Shown piece by piece: positions 41,655 to 51,026 of a stretch of 64,000 nucleotides of DNA. Both the position numbers and the translations under genes were made by a program. The stretch covers positions 41,602 through 105,601 of the forward strand of contig NZ_JAGPXX010000020.1 of NCBI RefSeq assembly GCF_018070345.1, in the 5' to 3' direction. This DNA is from Streptomyces sp. F63 (GTDB taxonomy: Bacteria; Actinomycetota; Actinomycetes; Streptomycetales; Streptomycetaceae). The notes beneath the pieces were generated by a model. It was given only the letters and a program-made list of their open reading frames with translations. It was not told the origin of the DNA and did no database searches. Each line of letters opens with the position of its first letter. The stretch's first letter is position 1.

Positions 41655-44210
41655 GTGGGGCTTGGAGTGCCGGAACTCGTACTGGAATTGAACGGAAGGA
41701 CCTGGACGCTCGACCCGTCCCGGTCCTACAGCCTCGGACGTGATCCGAAGGGCGACATGGTGCTGGAGGACGCCAGAGTCTCCTGGCGTCACGCCACCGT
41801 CCGCTGGGACGGCAGCGGTTGGGTCATCGAGGATCTCGGAAGCACCAACGGCACCTATGCCGGGGGCCGGCGGGTCCAGCGGGAGCGGATAGGCGCCGGT
41901 GCCGCCGTGCATCTGGGCAACGCGACGGACGGGCCGGTGCTGACCGTGTCCGCGCCCGCCGGAACCGCCGCCCCGGCGGTTCCGGCGCACAGTGCGCCCG
42001 CCGTCAGCGCACCGCACGCGCCGGTGCAGCAGCCGCCCGTACCGCAGCAGCAGCCGCCGCGGGGCGGGCCCGGCCCGGTACTGCCCGGGCAGCCGCAGCA
42101 GATGCCGCCGCAGCAGACGCCGCCGTCCCCGCAGGGATACGCGCCGCGGGTACCGCCCCAGGGCGGCCCGCAGCAGCCGCCGGCCGCCGCCGGCGCGGCG
42201 CCGTACGGCGGCCAGCAGCCCACCGGGCTGCACCGGCTGGCCGTCGGAAGGGTCATGCGCATCGGCCGCGCGCTGGAGAACGACCTGGTCGTCTCCGACC
42301 TCCAGGTGTCCCGCCACCACGCGGAGTTCCGGTCCACGCCGGACGGCCGCTTCGAGATCGTCGACCTCGGCAGCCACAACGGCACCTACGTCAACGGCCA
42401 GCCGGTCCGGCAGCAGATCATCGGCCCGCACGACATCGTCGGCGTCGGCCACTCCACCTTCCGGCTGGTCGGCGACCGGCTGGAGGAGTTCGTCGACACC
42501 GGGGAGATCTCCTTCTCGGCCCGCCACCTCACCGTCACGGTCGACGGCGGCAAGCAGATCCTCAAGGACGTCTCCTTCGGCGCCCCGGAGAAGTCGCTGA
42601 TCGCGGTGATCGGCCCGTCCGGCTCCGGCAAGTCCACGCTGCTGCGCGCGCTGACCGGCTACCGGCCGGCCGACCAGGGCGAGGTCCTCTACGACAACCG
42701 GAACCTCTACAAGCAGTTCGCCGAGCTCCGCCAGCGCATCGGCCTGGTCCCGCAGGACGACATCCTGCACAAGGAGCTCACCGTCCGCACCGCCCTGCGG
42801 TACGCGGCCAAGCTCCGCTTCCCCGGCGACACGGCGGAGGCCGAGCGCGAGGCCCGGATCGACGAGGTCCTCCGCGAGCTCAAGCTGGACATCCACAAGG
42901 AGAAGAAGGTCACCTCCCTCTCCGGCGGCCAGCGCAAGCGCGTCTCCGTCGCCCTGGAACTGCTGACCAAGCCGTCGCTGATCTTCCTGGACGAGCCGAC
43001 CTCCGGCCTCGACCCGGGCATGGACCGCGACGTCATGCAACTGCTGCGCGGCCTCGCCGACGACGGCCGCACGGTTCTGGTCGTCACCCACTCCGTCGCG
43101 GAGCTGGCGCTCTGCGACAAGCTGCTGGTGATGGCGCCGGGCGGTTCGGTGGCGTACTTCGGCCCGCCGGACGAGGCGCTGAACTTCTTCGGCTACGGCT
43201 CCTGGGCCGATGTCTTCTCGGCCTTCGAGAACTACCGCGACTACGACTGGTCGGGCCGCTGGCGCGGCTCGCAGCACTACCAGATGTACGCGGCCGACCT
43301 CGACGCCGTCGCGCCGCAGCCGGCGTACGTCCAGCCGCAGCAGATGCGCCCGCCCAAGCAGCAGAGCTGGGGATCCCAGCTCTGGACGCTGATCCGCCGC
43401 TACGTCTCGGTGATCGCCTCGGACCGCGGTTTCCTGGGCCTGATGCTGATCCTGCCCGCCGTACTCGGCGTGGTCAGTGTCCTCATCCCGGCCGACTACG
43501 GACTCGCCCGGGGACCGGCGAACGGCGGCCCGCCCTTCTCCAACCGGGACGGCAGCGTCATCCTGCTGATCCTCGCCGTCGGCGCCTGCTTCGCCGGCGC
43601 GGCCAACTCCGTACGAGAACTGATCAAGGAGCGGGTCATCTACGAACGGGAACGGGCCACCGGCCTGTCCCGCTCTGCCTATCTGATGTCCAAGGTGATC
43701 GTGCTGGGGGCCATCACCGCACTCCAGGGCGCCATCATCTCCGGCATCGGCTTCGCCCCCCGGGACCTCCCGGAGGAGGGCGTCCTCCTGGAAGGGCTGC
43801 CCGCCGTCGAGCTGACCCTGCCGATCATGGCCCTGGGCTTCACGTCCATGATGTTCGGCCTGGTCATCTCCTCGCTCGTGAAGACGGCGGAGAAGACCAT
43901 GCCCCTGCTGGTCATGTTCGCCATCGTCCAGGTCGTCTTCACCGGCTGCCTCTTCCAGCTGAACGACAAGCTCGGCGCCGAGCAGCTGGCCTGGCTCATG
44001 CCCTCCCGCTGGGCGGTGTCCGCCGCGGGGTCCACGGCCGAGCTCAACGTGCTGCTGCCCTGGGAACCGGGCAACCCCGACCCCCTGTGGGAGCACGAGC
44101 TCGGCACCTGGCTGCTGGACATGGGCGTCCTGGTGGCGCTCGGTGTGGTCTGCGGCCTCGCCGTCGCGCGTCTGCTGCGCCGCCACGAGCCGGAGGTCAT
44201 GCGCAAGTAG
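41655..44210 (+). CDS. FHA-FHA-ABC exporter fusion (ATPase plus ABC2 permease)
   Basis: An 851-residue fusion. Residues 1-95 and about 205-290 are two FHA domains; each has the SLGR/RIGR, SRxH-type and STNGTY/SHNGTY motifs that bind phosphothreonine. A 110-residue Pro/Gln-rich linker joins them. The ATPase has Walker A GPSGSGKS (about 321), signature LSGGQRKR (about 422) and IFLDEPTSGLDPG. The C-terminal 250 residues form an ABC2-type permease with six helices. The order FHA-FHA-NBD-TMD is seen in actinobacterial exporters controlled by Ser/Thr kinases. Start GTG at 41655 follows GGGGG. The cargo is unknown. Confidence 0.92.
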   Translation: MGLGVPELVLELNGRTWTLDPSRSYSLGRDPKGDMVLEDARVSWRHATVRWDGSGWVIEDLGSTNGTYAGGRRVQRERIGAGAAVHLGNATDGPVLTVSAPAGTAAPAVPAHSAPAVSAPHAPVQQPPVPQQQPPRGGPGPVLPGQPQQMPPQQTPPSPQGYAPRVPPQGGPQQPPAAAGAAPYGGQQPTGLHRLAVGRVMRIGRALENDLVVSDLQVSRHHAEFRSTPDGRFEIVDLGSHNGTYVNGQPVRQQIIGPHDIVGVGHSTFRLVGDRLEEFVDTGEISFSARHLTVTVDGGKQILKDVSFGAPEKSLIAVIGPSGSGKSTLLRALTGYRPADQGEVLYDNRNLYKQFAELRQRIGLVPQDDILHKELTVRTALRYAAKLRFPGDTAEAEREARIDEVLRELKLDIHKEKKVTSLSGGQRKRVSVALELLTKPSLIFLDEPTSGLDPGMDRDVMQLLRGLADDGRTVLVVTHSVAELALCDKLLVMAPGGSVAYFGPPDEALNFFGYGSWADVFSAFENYRDYDWSGRWRGSQHYQMYAADLDAVAPQPAYVQPQQMRPPKQQSWGSQLWTLIRRYVSVIASDRGFLGLMLILPAVLGVVSVLIPADYGLARGPANGGPPFSNRDGSVILLILAVGACFAGAANSVRELIKERVIYERERATGLSRSAYLMSKVIVLGAITALQGAIISGIGFAPRDLPEEGVLLEGLPAVELTLPIMALGFTSMMFGLVISSLVKTAEKTMPLLVMFAIVQVVFTGCLFQLNDKLGAEQLAWLMPSRWAVSAAGSTAELNVLLPWEPGNPDPLWEHELGTWLLDMGVLVALGVVCGLAVARLLRRHEPEVMRK

Positions 44211-44269
44211 CGGCGCGGGCGAAGCCGCGCTCCCGGAACGGAGCGCCGGCCCCGCGCACACGACAGGGC

Positions 44270-44295
44270 GGCGGCACCCCCCCGGGGGTGCCGCC
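44270..44295. terminator. Hairpin terminator between converging genes
   Basis: GGCGGCACCCCC (44270-44281) and GGGGGTGCCGCC (44284-44295) are perfectly complementary with a 2-base nominal loop, which in practice opens to 4-6 bases. It lies between the ABC fusion (+) and the transglycosylase (-). Confidence 0.75.
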
Positions 44296-44410
44296 CCCCA
44301 GGGCCCGCAACGCCCCCCCGTGACCGCGCCCCCCCCGGGGCGGCGCCCCCCCCGGGGGGGCCCCGCCGCCCTGGGCCGTCACGGCCCGCCGGTGACCTGC
44401 GCGGTGCCGG

Positions 44411-45181
44411 TCAGTAGGCCGAGTCGACGTTGTCCATGGAGCCGTACTTGTCGGCGGCGTAGTTACAGGCCGCGACGATGTTGGCCACCGGGTCGTACAG
44501 GTCGTTCGCCGTGCCCTCGACGTGGTAGGCGTCGAAGGTGGGCTGGATCACCTGCAGCAGGCCCTTGGACGGGATGCCGTTCTTGGCGTTGATGTCCCAG
44601 GTGTTGATGGCCTGCGGGTTACCACTGGACTCCCGCATGATGTTGCGGTGGATGCCCTCGTAGCTACCGGGTATGCCGTGCTTCTTCATGATGGACATGG
44701 CCTCGCGGATCCAGCCGTCGAGGTTGTCCGGGTACGTGACCGGAGCCGGGGCGGCCGGCTTGGCGGCCACACGCTCGGTCGAGCGGCTGGCGGCCTGCTC
44801 GGCGGCGCGCTCGGCCTTGGCCTTGGCCTCGGCCTCGGCGTTCTTGACGGCCTCGGTCTTGGGGGCGTCCTTCTTGGAGTCGCCCTTGTCGGCCGCGGGC
44901 TCCACGGGCTTCAGGAGAGCGTTCTTGACGCCGGCGGTGTCCTCGGCCTCGTCGGCGGCGAACAGCGAACCGGTCTTCGGCTCGTCCTGGCCGGTGCTCG
45001 CCGGGGCGGTGTACGCCGCCGGCAGGTTCCGCGCGGTCTCGGCCTTGTCGGCACCGGAGGCGGAGCCGGGGGCGGCCGCGAAGGCCAGGGAGGCGACGCT
45101 CACCGCGGCCAGGCCGGCTGCCGAGATCTTGTGGGGCTTGGCGAGTCGGGTGCTGTTACCGGAGAAGGTGGGGACGCGCAT
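44411..45181 (-). CDS. Secreted transglycosylase (SLT-like), cell wall hydrolase
   Basis: A 256-residue secreted protein. The signal region has a basic start (RLAKPHK), a hydrophobic core (ISAAGLAAVSVASLAFAAAP) and an ASG cut site near 42. A helical Ala/Lys/Glu-rich linker (about 100-150) follows. The C-terminal domain (about 160-256) is SLT/lysozyme-like: GIHRNIMRESSGNPQAIN with the catalytic Glu, SKGLLQVIQPTFDAYH and NIVAACNYAADKYGSMD. This is the usual form of Streptomyces transglycosylases that cut peptidoglycan during growth and germination. The preceding leader is strongly structured (45187-45310). Confidence 0.92.
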   Translation of the reverse strand: MRVPTFSGNSTRLAKPHKISAAGLAAVSVASLAFAAAPGSASGADKAETARNLPAAYTAPASTGQDEPKTGSLFAADEAEDTAGVKNALLKPVEPAADKGDSKKDAPKTEAVKNAEAEAKAKAERAAEQAASRSTERVAAKPAAPAPVTYPDNLDGWIREAMSIMKKHGIPGSYEGIHRNIMRESSGNPQAINTWDINAKNGIPSKGLLQVIQPTFDAYHVEGTANDLYDPVANIVAACNYAADKYGSMDNVDSAY

Positions 45182-45186
45182 GGTGA

Positions 45187-45310
45187 AGGACCAATCCAAT
45201 CGCTGGGCCGCCTGAGCGGGCTGGTCGGAAGCGGCGCTGCGAGACGCTCTCTCAGGGATGAGAGCCACGCGCCGTTCCGGCGGAATGCACCGCTTCGATC
45301 CGCGGTGCCT
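45187..45310 (-). promoter_or_regulatory. Structured 5' leader of the transglycosylase gene
   Basis: Stable hairpins lie in tandem in the leader: GCACCGC/GCGGTGC (45287-45308, 8-base loop), CGCCGTTCCGGCG (about 45270-45282), GCTCTC/GAGAGC (45246-45265, 8-base loop) and GGCCGCC/GGGCTGG-type pairing near 45206-45222. Related Streptomyces hydrolase genes have long c-di-AMP riboswitch leaders, but I cannot find that motif here, so the class is unassigned. Confidence 0.45.
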
Positions 45311-45340
45311 TGCGACGTAAACCATTCTTAGCGGCGCAAA

Positions 45341-45892
45341 TCGGGCGTGGCAAAGGTGTGATCTACTACGGCTTATCGTGATGAAACGGGCCCCGTGGCC
45401 CGGCAGGGGAGGCCTGGACGCCCATCGGCCCCGGCGCGGCAACTCCTAAGCTCCGTCGTACGTGACCTGGGCCCTATGCCCCGCTTCACAACGGGCCCGC
45501 TCACGTCCCACTCCGCGTGAGGGGGCCCCTCCGGAGGGTCACCTCACCAGGGGCTCCCGGGCCCCGGCCCCGCGGGTACGCGGCGGCCGCCCCGGGCCCG
45601 GCGGTGCCGCCCCGGGCCCGGCGGTGCCGCCCCGGGCCCGGCGGTGCCGCCCCGGGCCCGGCGGTGCGGCCGCGGTGCCCGCCCGGCGGCCCCGCGGCCC
45701 CCGCAACCGTCCACAACCGGGAACGGCCCGGGGCCGGGCCCTCCCCGCCCCCCGGCCGCCCTCCCCGCCCCGGGGGCCGCGATCCGGCGCGCGGCCCGCG
45801 CGGGGCCGTACGGGAGTCCTGGTCCCGAAGTCCCGGGCCGGAGCCGTCCGCGGCCGGATACGGACCCGGCCCCCGCCGGTTACGGTGTGGCC
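45341..45892. other. Intergenic region with 20-base tandem repeat
   Basis: About 550 bases. Next to the transglycosylase leader is an AT-richer patch (45355-45385) likely holding its promoter. Further right the sequence is extremely GC-rich and includes the array at 45583-45672. No ORF here has a good start. Confidence 0.5.
45583..45672. repeat. 20-base tandem repeat
   Basis: GCGGTGCCGCCCCGGGCCCG occurs three times without change (45601-45620, 45621-45640, 45641-45660), with degenerate copies at each end. Each unit contains the self-complementary CCCGGGCCCG/GGGCCCGG tract, so the array can fold in many ways. Confidence 0.9.
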
Positions 45893-47050
45893 ATGACCAC
45901 CGGCCCCGTCCCCCCGTCGGGACTCGCCGCGGTGAGCGAGGCCCTGCTCGCCATGAGCCGCCACCTCGAAGTGCGCGACGTCCTCAAGACGATCGTCGTG
46001 TCCGCCCGGGACCTCCTCGACGCCGAGTACGCGGCCCTCGGCGTCCCGGACGACCACGGAGGCTTCGCCCAGTTCGTCGTCGCCGGGGTCAGCGACGCGC
46101 AGTGGAAGGCCATCGGCCCGCTGCCCCGCCAGCACGGCATCCTCGCCGCGATGCTCCGGGACGCCACCCCGCAGCGGCTCGCCGACGTCCGCGCCGACCC
46201 CCGCTTCGAGGGCTGGCCGGACGCCCACCCCGACATGTCCGACTTCCTCGGTCTCCCGGTGGCCGACGGCGACGAGGTCCTCGGCGCGATCTTCCTGGCC
46301 AACAAGCGCTGCCCGCTGCCGCGCACGGAGCGTGCCTGCGGCTTCACCGCCGAGGACGAAGCCCTGCTCTCGATCCTCGCCCAGCACGCGGCCATAGCCC
46401 TCACCAACGCCCGCCTCTACGAGCGCAGCCGCGAACTGACCATCGCCGGTGAGCGGGCCCGGCTCGCCCACGAACTGCACGACGCCGTCTCGCAGAAGCT
46501 GTTCTCGCTGCGCCTCACCGCGCAGGCCGCCGCGACCCTCCTCCACCGCGATCCCGGCCGCGCGCGGGACGAGCTCCAGCAGGTCGCGGACCTGGCCGCC
46601 GAGGCCGCCGAGGAACTCCGCGCGGCCGTCGTCGAACTGCGGCCCGCGGCCCTCGACGAGGACGGTCTCGTCGCCACCCTCCGCGCCCAGGCCCGGGTCC
46701 TCGACCGCGCCCACGGCGCCCGCGTCACCTTCCGCTCCTCGGGCGTGCGGGCCCTGCCCGCGGCCCAGGAGGAAGCCGTCCTCCGGGTGGCGCAGGAAGC
46801 CCTGCACAACGCGCTCCGGCACGCCGATCCGGCCCGCGTCGACATCGGTCTCCACCGGCGGGGCCAGGGCGCCGTGCTGCGCGTGGCCGACGACGGCACG
46901 GGCTTCGACCCCACCGCCGTGCGCCGCGCCGGACGCCATCTGGGCCTGGTCTCCATGCGGGACCGGGCGAACGGCGTGGGCGGCGGCCTGACCGTGGAAT
47001 CGGCTCCCGGCAAGGGCACCGTGATCGAGATGGAGGTCCCCGGTGGCTGA
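45893..47050 (+). CDS. GAF domain sensor histidine kinase (HPK7 type)
   Basis: A 385-residue soluble kinase. The GAF domain covers about 30-175 (ARDLLDAEYAALGVPDDHGG to ILAQHAAIALTNARLYERS). The HisKA_3 box is RARLAHELHDAVSQKLFSLR (about 190-209) with the phosphorylated His near 196. The HATPase part has EEAVLRVAQEALHNALRHAD and VADDGTGFD, and ends GKGTVIEMEVPGG. No membrane segment is present, so it senses a cytoplasmic signal. It overlaps the response regulator gene by eight bases. Start ATG at 45893; a GTG two codons earlier is possible. Confidence 0.93.
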   Translation: MTTGPVPPSGLAAVSEALLAMSRHLEVRDVLKTIVVSARDLLDAEYAALGVPDDHGGFAQFVVAGVSDAQWKAIGPLPRQHGILAAMLRDATPQRLADVRADPRFEGWPDAHPDMSDFLGLPVADGDEVLGAIFLANKRCPLPRTERACGFTAEDEALLSILAQHAAIALTNARLYERSRELTIAGERARLAHELHDAVSQKLFSLRLTAQAAATLLHRDPGRARDELQQVADLAAEAAEELRAAVVELRPAALDEDGLVATLRAQARVLDRAHGARVTFRSSGVRALPAAQEEAVLRVAQEALHNALRHADPARVDIGLHRRGQGAVLRVADDGTGFDPTAVRRAGRHLGLVSMRDRANGVGGGLTVESAPGKGTVIEMEVPGG

Positions 47051-47690
47051 GAGAACCACCGTCCGCGTCCTGCTGGTCGACGACCACCAGGTCGTGCGGC
47101 GCGGCCTGCGGACCTTCCTGGAGGTCCAGGAGGACATCGAGGTCGTCGGCGAGGCGTCCGACGGCGCCGAGGGCGTCGCCCGCGCCGAGGAGCTCCGCCC
47201 CGACGTCGTGCTCATGGACGTCAAGATGCCCGGCACCGACGGCATCGAGGCCCTGCGCACGCTCCGTGAACGGGGGAACCCGGCCCGGGTCCTCGTCGTC
47301 ACCAGCTTCACCGAGCAGCGCACCGTCGTCCCGGCCCTGCGGGCCGGCGCCTCCGGCTACGTCTACAAGGACGTCGACCCCGAAGCGCTCGCCTGCGCCA
47401 TCCGCTCCGTGCACGCCGGGCACACGGTCCTGCAGTCCGAGGTGGCCGGGGCCCTGCTCGCCCAGGAGGGCGACCGGGCCGGCCAGGGCCGCGCCGGCAC
47501 GCTCACCGACCGGGAGCGGGACGTGCTGGGGCTGCTCGCCGACGGCCGGTCCAACCGGGAGATCGCCCGCGCGCTGGTGCTCTCCGAGAAGACGGTCAAG
47601 ACGCACGTCTCCAACATCCTGATGAAGCTCGACGTGTCGGACCGCACGCAGGCCGCGCTCTGGGCCGTGCGCCACGGCCTCACGGCCTGA
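47043..47690 (+). CDS. NarL/FixJ family response regulator
   Basis: A 215-residue regulator. The receiver has the acidic pair DD (13-14), phospho-acceptor D59 in LMDVKMPG, Thr/Ser at VVTSFTE and Lys in YKDVDPE. The LuxR-type HTH is LTDRERDVLGLLADGRSNRE, then IARALVLSEKTVKTHVSNIL. It is the cognate partner of the GAF kinase with which it overlaps. The chaplin-like gene starts 174 bases downstream and is a possible target. Confidence 0.94.
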   Translation: MAERTTVRVLLVDDHQVVRRGLRTFLEVQEDIEVVGEASDGAEGVARAEELRPDVVLMDVKMPGTDGIEALRTLRERGNPARVLVVTSFTEQRTVVPALRAGASGYVYKDVDPEALACAIRSVHAGHTVLQSEVAGALLAQEGDRAGQGRAGTLTDRERDVLGLLADGRSNREIARALVLSEKTVKTHVSNILMKLDVSDRTQAALWAVRHGLTA

Positions 47691-47864
47691 CCCCGGCGCG
47701 CCGGCCGCTGCCGCGGCGGCACCGGGGCGTCGACGCGCGGGCGGCGCGTTGCTCCGTTCGGAGGCATCCGGCCCGCGATCCGTGCCATACGGGCGACACC
47801 CCGCGTTCATTCGGGTGGCCCCGTGCTCAGGGGCCCGAATGCCATCAGGAGAAGGAAGCTCTTC

Positions 47865-48392
47865 ATGAAGACTGCCAAGAAGGCCGCTCTCGTCATCGCC
47901 GCCGCGGGCGCCGCGATCGGCGCCGCCCCGGGATCCGCGTTCGCCGACTCCGGGGCGAACGGCGAGGCGACGGGCTCGTGGGGCATCGGCTCCGGCAACC
48001 TCGTCCAGGCCCCGGTGAACGTGCCGGTCAACGTCTGCGGCACGACCGCCAACGTCGCCGGCCTCTTCAACCCCGCGGCCGGCAACGGCTGCGGCGCGGC
48101 CGGTGACAGCGCGATCCCCGGCGGGGCCGCCGCCACCCCCCTCGCCGCCACGCCCCGGTCCGGGGGCGGCGCCGAGCTCGGCAACGATCTCGCCGGACTC
48201 AGGGGCGACGAGAACGGTCTCGACGCGGAGGCCGGGCCCGCTCTGCTCCGGGGCGACGAGAGCGGCCTCGGCGCCGGCGCCGGCCCCGCCCGTCTCCGCG
48301 GTGACGACGAGGGCATCGGCCTGGACAGCGGGATCGGCTCCGACGGCGGCGAGGAGACCCGTCTCCTGTCGTACGACGCGTTCGGCGCCTGA
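47865..48392 (+). CDS. Chaplin-domain surface protein with acidic repeats
   Basis: A 175-residue secreted protein. Signal: MKTAKKAALVIAAAGAAIG to an FADSG cut site near 28. Residues 36-76 are a chaplin-type domain: SWGIGSGNLVQAPVNVPVNV, then CGTTANVAGLFNPAAGNGC, with the two conserved Cys about 18 apart. Chaplins coat aerial hyphae and spores with amyloid. Unlike short chaplins it continues for 95 residues, including three repeats of the type LRGDExGLxAxAGPA. No LPxTG sorting signal or membrane helix is present. AGAAGGAAG precedes the ATG. It follows a two-component pair. Confidence 0.82.
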   Translation: MKTAKKAALVIAAAGAAIGAAPGSAFADSGANGEATGSWGIGSGNLVQAPVNVPVNVCGTTANVAGLFNPAAGNGCGAAGDSAIPGGAAATPLAATPRSGGGAELGNDLAGLRGDENGLDAEAGPALLRGDESGLGAGAGPARLRGDDEGIGLDSGIGSDGGEETRLLSYDAFGA

Positions 48393-48498
48393 CGGCACCC
48401 GGCCCCGGCGCCGGGCACGCCACCCACGACGGCCACCCCCGACGGTCACCCGGGCAAGCGCCACGACCGTCACCACGCGCCACCGCTGGGCGGCTCCG

Positions 48499-48531
48499 GG
48501 CTCCGCGGACCCCACGATGGTCCGCGGAGCC
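48499..48531 (+). terminator. Intrinsic terminator after the chaplin-like gene
   Basis: GGCTCCGCGGACC (48499-48511) and GGTCCGCGGAGCC (48519-48531) are perfect 13-base arms with a 7-base loop, followed by TTT. Confidence 0.85.
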
Positions 48532-48684
48532 TTTCCCACCGCCCACCGCCCACCGCCGGAACGCCGCACCGGCGACGGCCCTGCCCGCCCTGCCGCCCCG
48601 CCTCGGCTCCGTGCCCCCCGGCCGCCGCGCCCCGCCGTGTCGCCGGCCACACCCCCGGGCGCCCGGTGCGCGGTGACGCCCCCC

Positions 48685-49503
48685 TCAGCCCCGCTCGCGC
48701 TCCTCCACACAGGCGTTGTACGCCGCGACCTGCGCCCGCCGGGCCGTACGCTCCACCGGCCGGAGCGCCTCCTCCCGCACCGCCATCTGGGAAGCGCTCA
48801 CCGCGGCCCCGTGCTCCGCGCCCGCGGACCCCCCGCGCCCGCCGGCCGCCCCCGGGGCACGGGCGATCGCCACCAGGGCGCCCACCCGCTGCGCCAGCTC
48901 CAGCACCCGCGCCGCGCGCGGCGGATACCCCGGGGCGAGCACCTCCCGGTCCCGCTCGGCCCGCGCCCGGTAGGCCTCCAGCGCCGCCTGCGCCGCGGGA
49001 CCGGCTCCGGCCAGGTCCAGCCGGGACAGCAGCTCCGTCGCGTCCCGCAGCGCCTCCGCCAGCTCCCGCTCCGCCTCGCCGAGCGACGGGACGTCCGCCG
49101 GCGGCGCCTCCCGCACCGGCAGGCAGTGCCACACCACCTCGACGTGCACATCGCCCTCCGGTCCGGCCTCGGAGACGTCCGGGACCAGCCCCAGCGCGGC
49201 CCCCGGCACCAGCACCGCCTCCTCGCGGGCCAGCGCCCGCGTGTTGAACTCCGGCGGCCCGCTCAGCCCCAGCGGATGCCCCGGCACGGGCAGCGCCACC
49301 CGGAAGCCGGAGGCGCCGAGGCCGCGCAGCCGGCCCAGCGCGAGCGAGAGCCCCACCGGCCCGGACTCGCCCGGCAGTCCGTCCACCCGGTGCAGCGCGT
49401 CGTCGCCGACGATCCGCTGCACCGCGTCATCCGGCGAGACCAATCCGGCAAGAAGGGCATTTCCCCAGGCGGCCAGCCGCCCCGATCGAGGTTCCGTGAG
49501 CAT
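48685..49503 (-). CDS. Conserved protein of unknown function
   Basis: A 272-residue soluble protein without recognised motifs. The N-terminal half (to about 150) is mixed, with segments GNALLAGLVSPDDAVQRIVG and DVHVEVVWHCLPV. The C-terminal half is helical and rich in Ala, Arg and Glu (ELAEALRDATELLSRLDLAG, then a long helix to the end), likely a coiled coil. Similar proteins occur in Streptomyces next to the ABC ATPase that here starts 124 bases away in the opposite direction. I cannot assign a role. Confidence 0.8.
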   Translation of the reverse strand: MLTEPRSGRLAAWGNALLAGLVSPDDAVQRIVGDDALHRVDGLPGESGPVGLSLALGRLRGLGASGFRVALPVPGHPLGLSGPPEFNTRALAREEAVLVPGAALGLVPDVSEAGPEGDVHVEVVWHCLPVREAPPADVPSLGEAERELAEALRDATELLSRLDLAGAGPAAQAALEAYRARAERDREVLAPGYPPRAARVLELAQRVGALVAIARAPGAAGGRGGSAGAEHGAAVSASQMAVREEALRPVERTARRAQVAAYNACVEERERG

Positions 49504-49627
49504 GCGACCAGCCTAAGGACAGGTGCCGACATCGCGTGGCGTAGGTTTGCTGAGAGCGGCTGCGCCCATCGGCGCACGAGACGTTCCGACACGGCGATCC
49601 GACACTGCAAGGGGAGACGACGCGCTC

Positions 49628-50419
<792 letters not shown>

Positions 50420-50483
50420 CAGTTGGCCCGATAGTTGACCGGGGCCATTCCCCCGGGCGCACCACCGCGCCTACCATGAGTGC

Positions 50484-50909
50484 GTGGAACCATGGGTGTG
50501 GTGGCTGATCGCCGCCGTAGGGTTGGGTATTCCTCTCGTCATGACGGCGATGCCCGAATTCGGGATGTTCTCCGTCGGGGCCGTCGCCGCGGCTGTCACC
50601 CAGGCATTCTTCGGGGGCGGCATCGTGGCGCAGGTCCTCGTCTTCGTCATCGTCTCGGTCGCGCTGACAGCGGTCGTGCGCCCCCTCGCGGCCCGCAGCC
50701 GGGCCCGGACGCCTCTGGCGGCCACCGGAGTCGACGCTCTGACAGGCCGTCAAGCACTTGTGCTGGAAAGGGTCGACAGCCAGGGCGGACGCATCAAGCT
50801 CGCGGGCGAGGTCTGGTCCGCGCGCACGCTCGACGCCGGCCAGGTCTACGAAAAGGGACAGCAGGTGGACGTCGTGGAGATCGACGGCGCGACGGCCGTC
50901 GTCATCTGA
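50484..50909 (+). CDS. NfeD family membrane protein
   Basis: A 141-residue protein of the short NfeD1b type. Two or three membrane segments (about 4-24, 28-45 and 48-66) are followed by an OB-fold domain (TGVDALTGRQALVLERVDSQ, then GRIKLAGEVWSARTLD). NfeD proteins occur with SPFH proteins and organise membrane microdomains; the partner gene follows at 51027. The GTG start at 50484 gives MEPWVWWLIAAV. Confidence 0.92.
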   Translation: MEPWVWWLIAAVGLGIPLVMTAMPEFGMFSVGAVAAAVTQAFFGGGIVAQVLVFVIVSVALTAVVRPLAARSRARTPLAATGVDALTGRQALVLERVDSQGGRIKLAGEVWSARTLDAGQVYEKGQQVDVVEIDGATAVVI

Positions 50910-51026
50910 CGCGCTCCGGCGTACTTCGGGGACACAGCACGGCCGTGTGTGGCCGAAGGCCCCCCGGGACAGCCTGTTCTCTGACAGACTGATGATCAAG
51001 CGACCGAAGGGGTACGGAGAGCATCC

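Noticed and set aside
41652..44261. 869-codon minus-strand ORF over the ABC fusion
   Set aside because: Antisense shadow; the plus-strand frame has FHA and ABC motifs.
45182..45470. c-di-AMP (ydaO) riboswitch before the transglycosylase
   Set aside because: The leader is structured, but I could not find the conserved ydaO core sequence; I left it as an unassigned leader.
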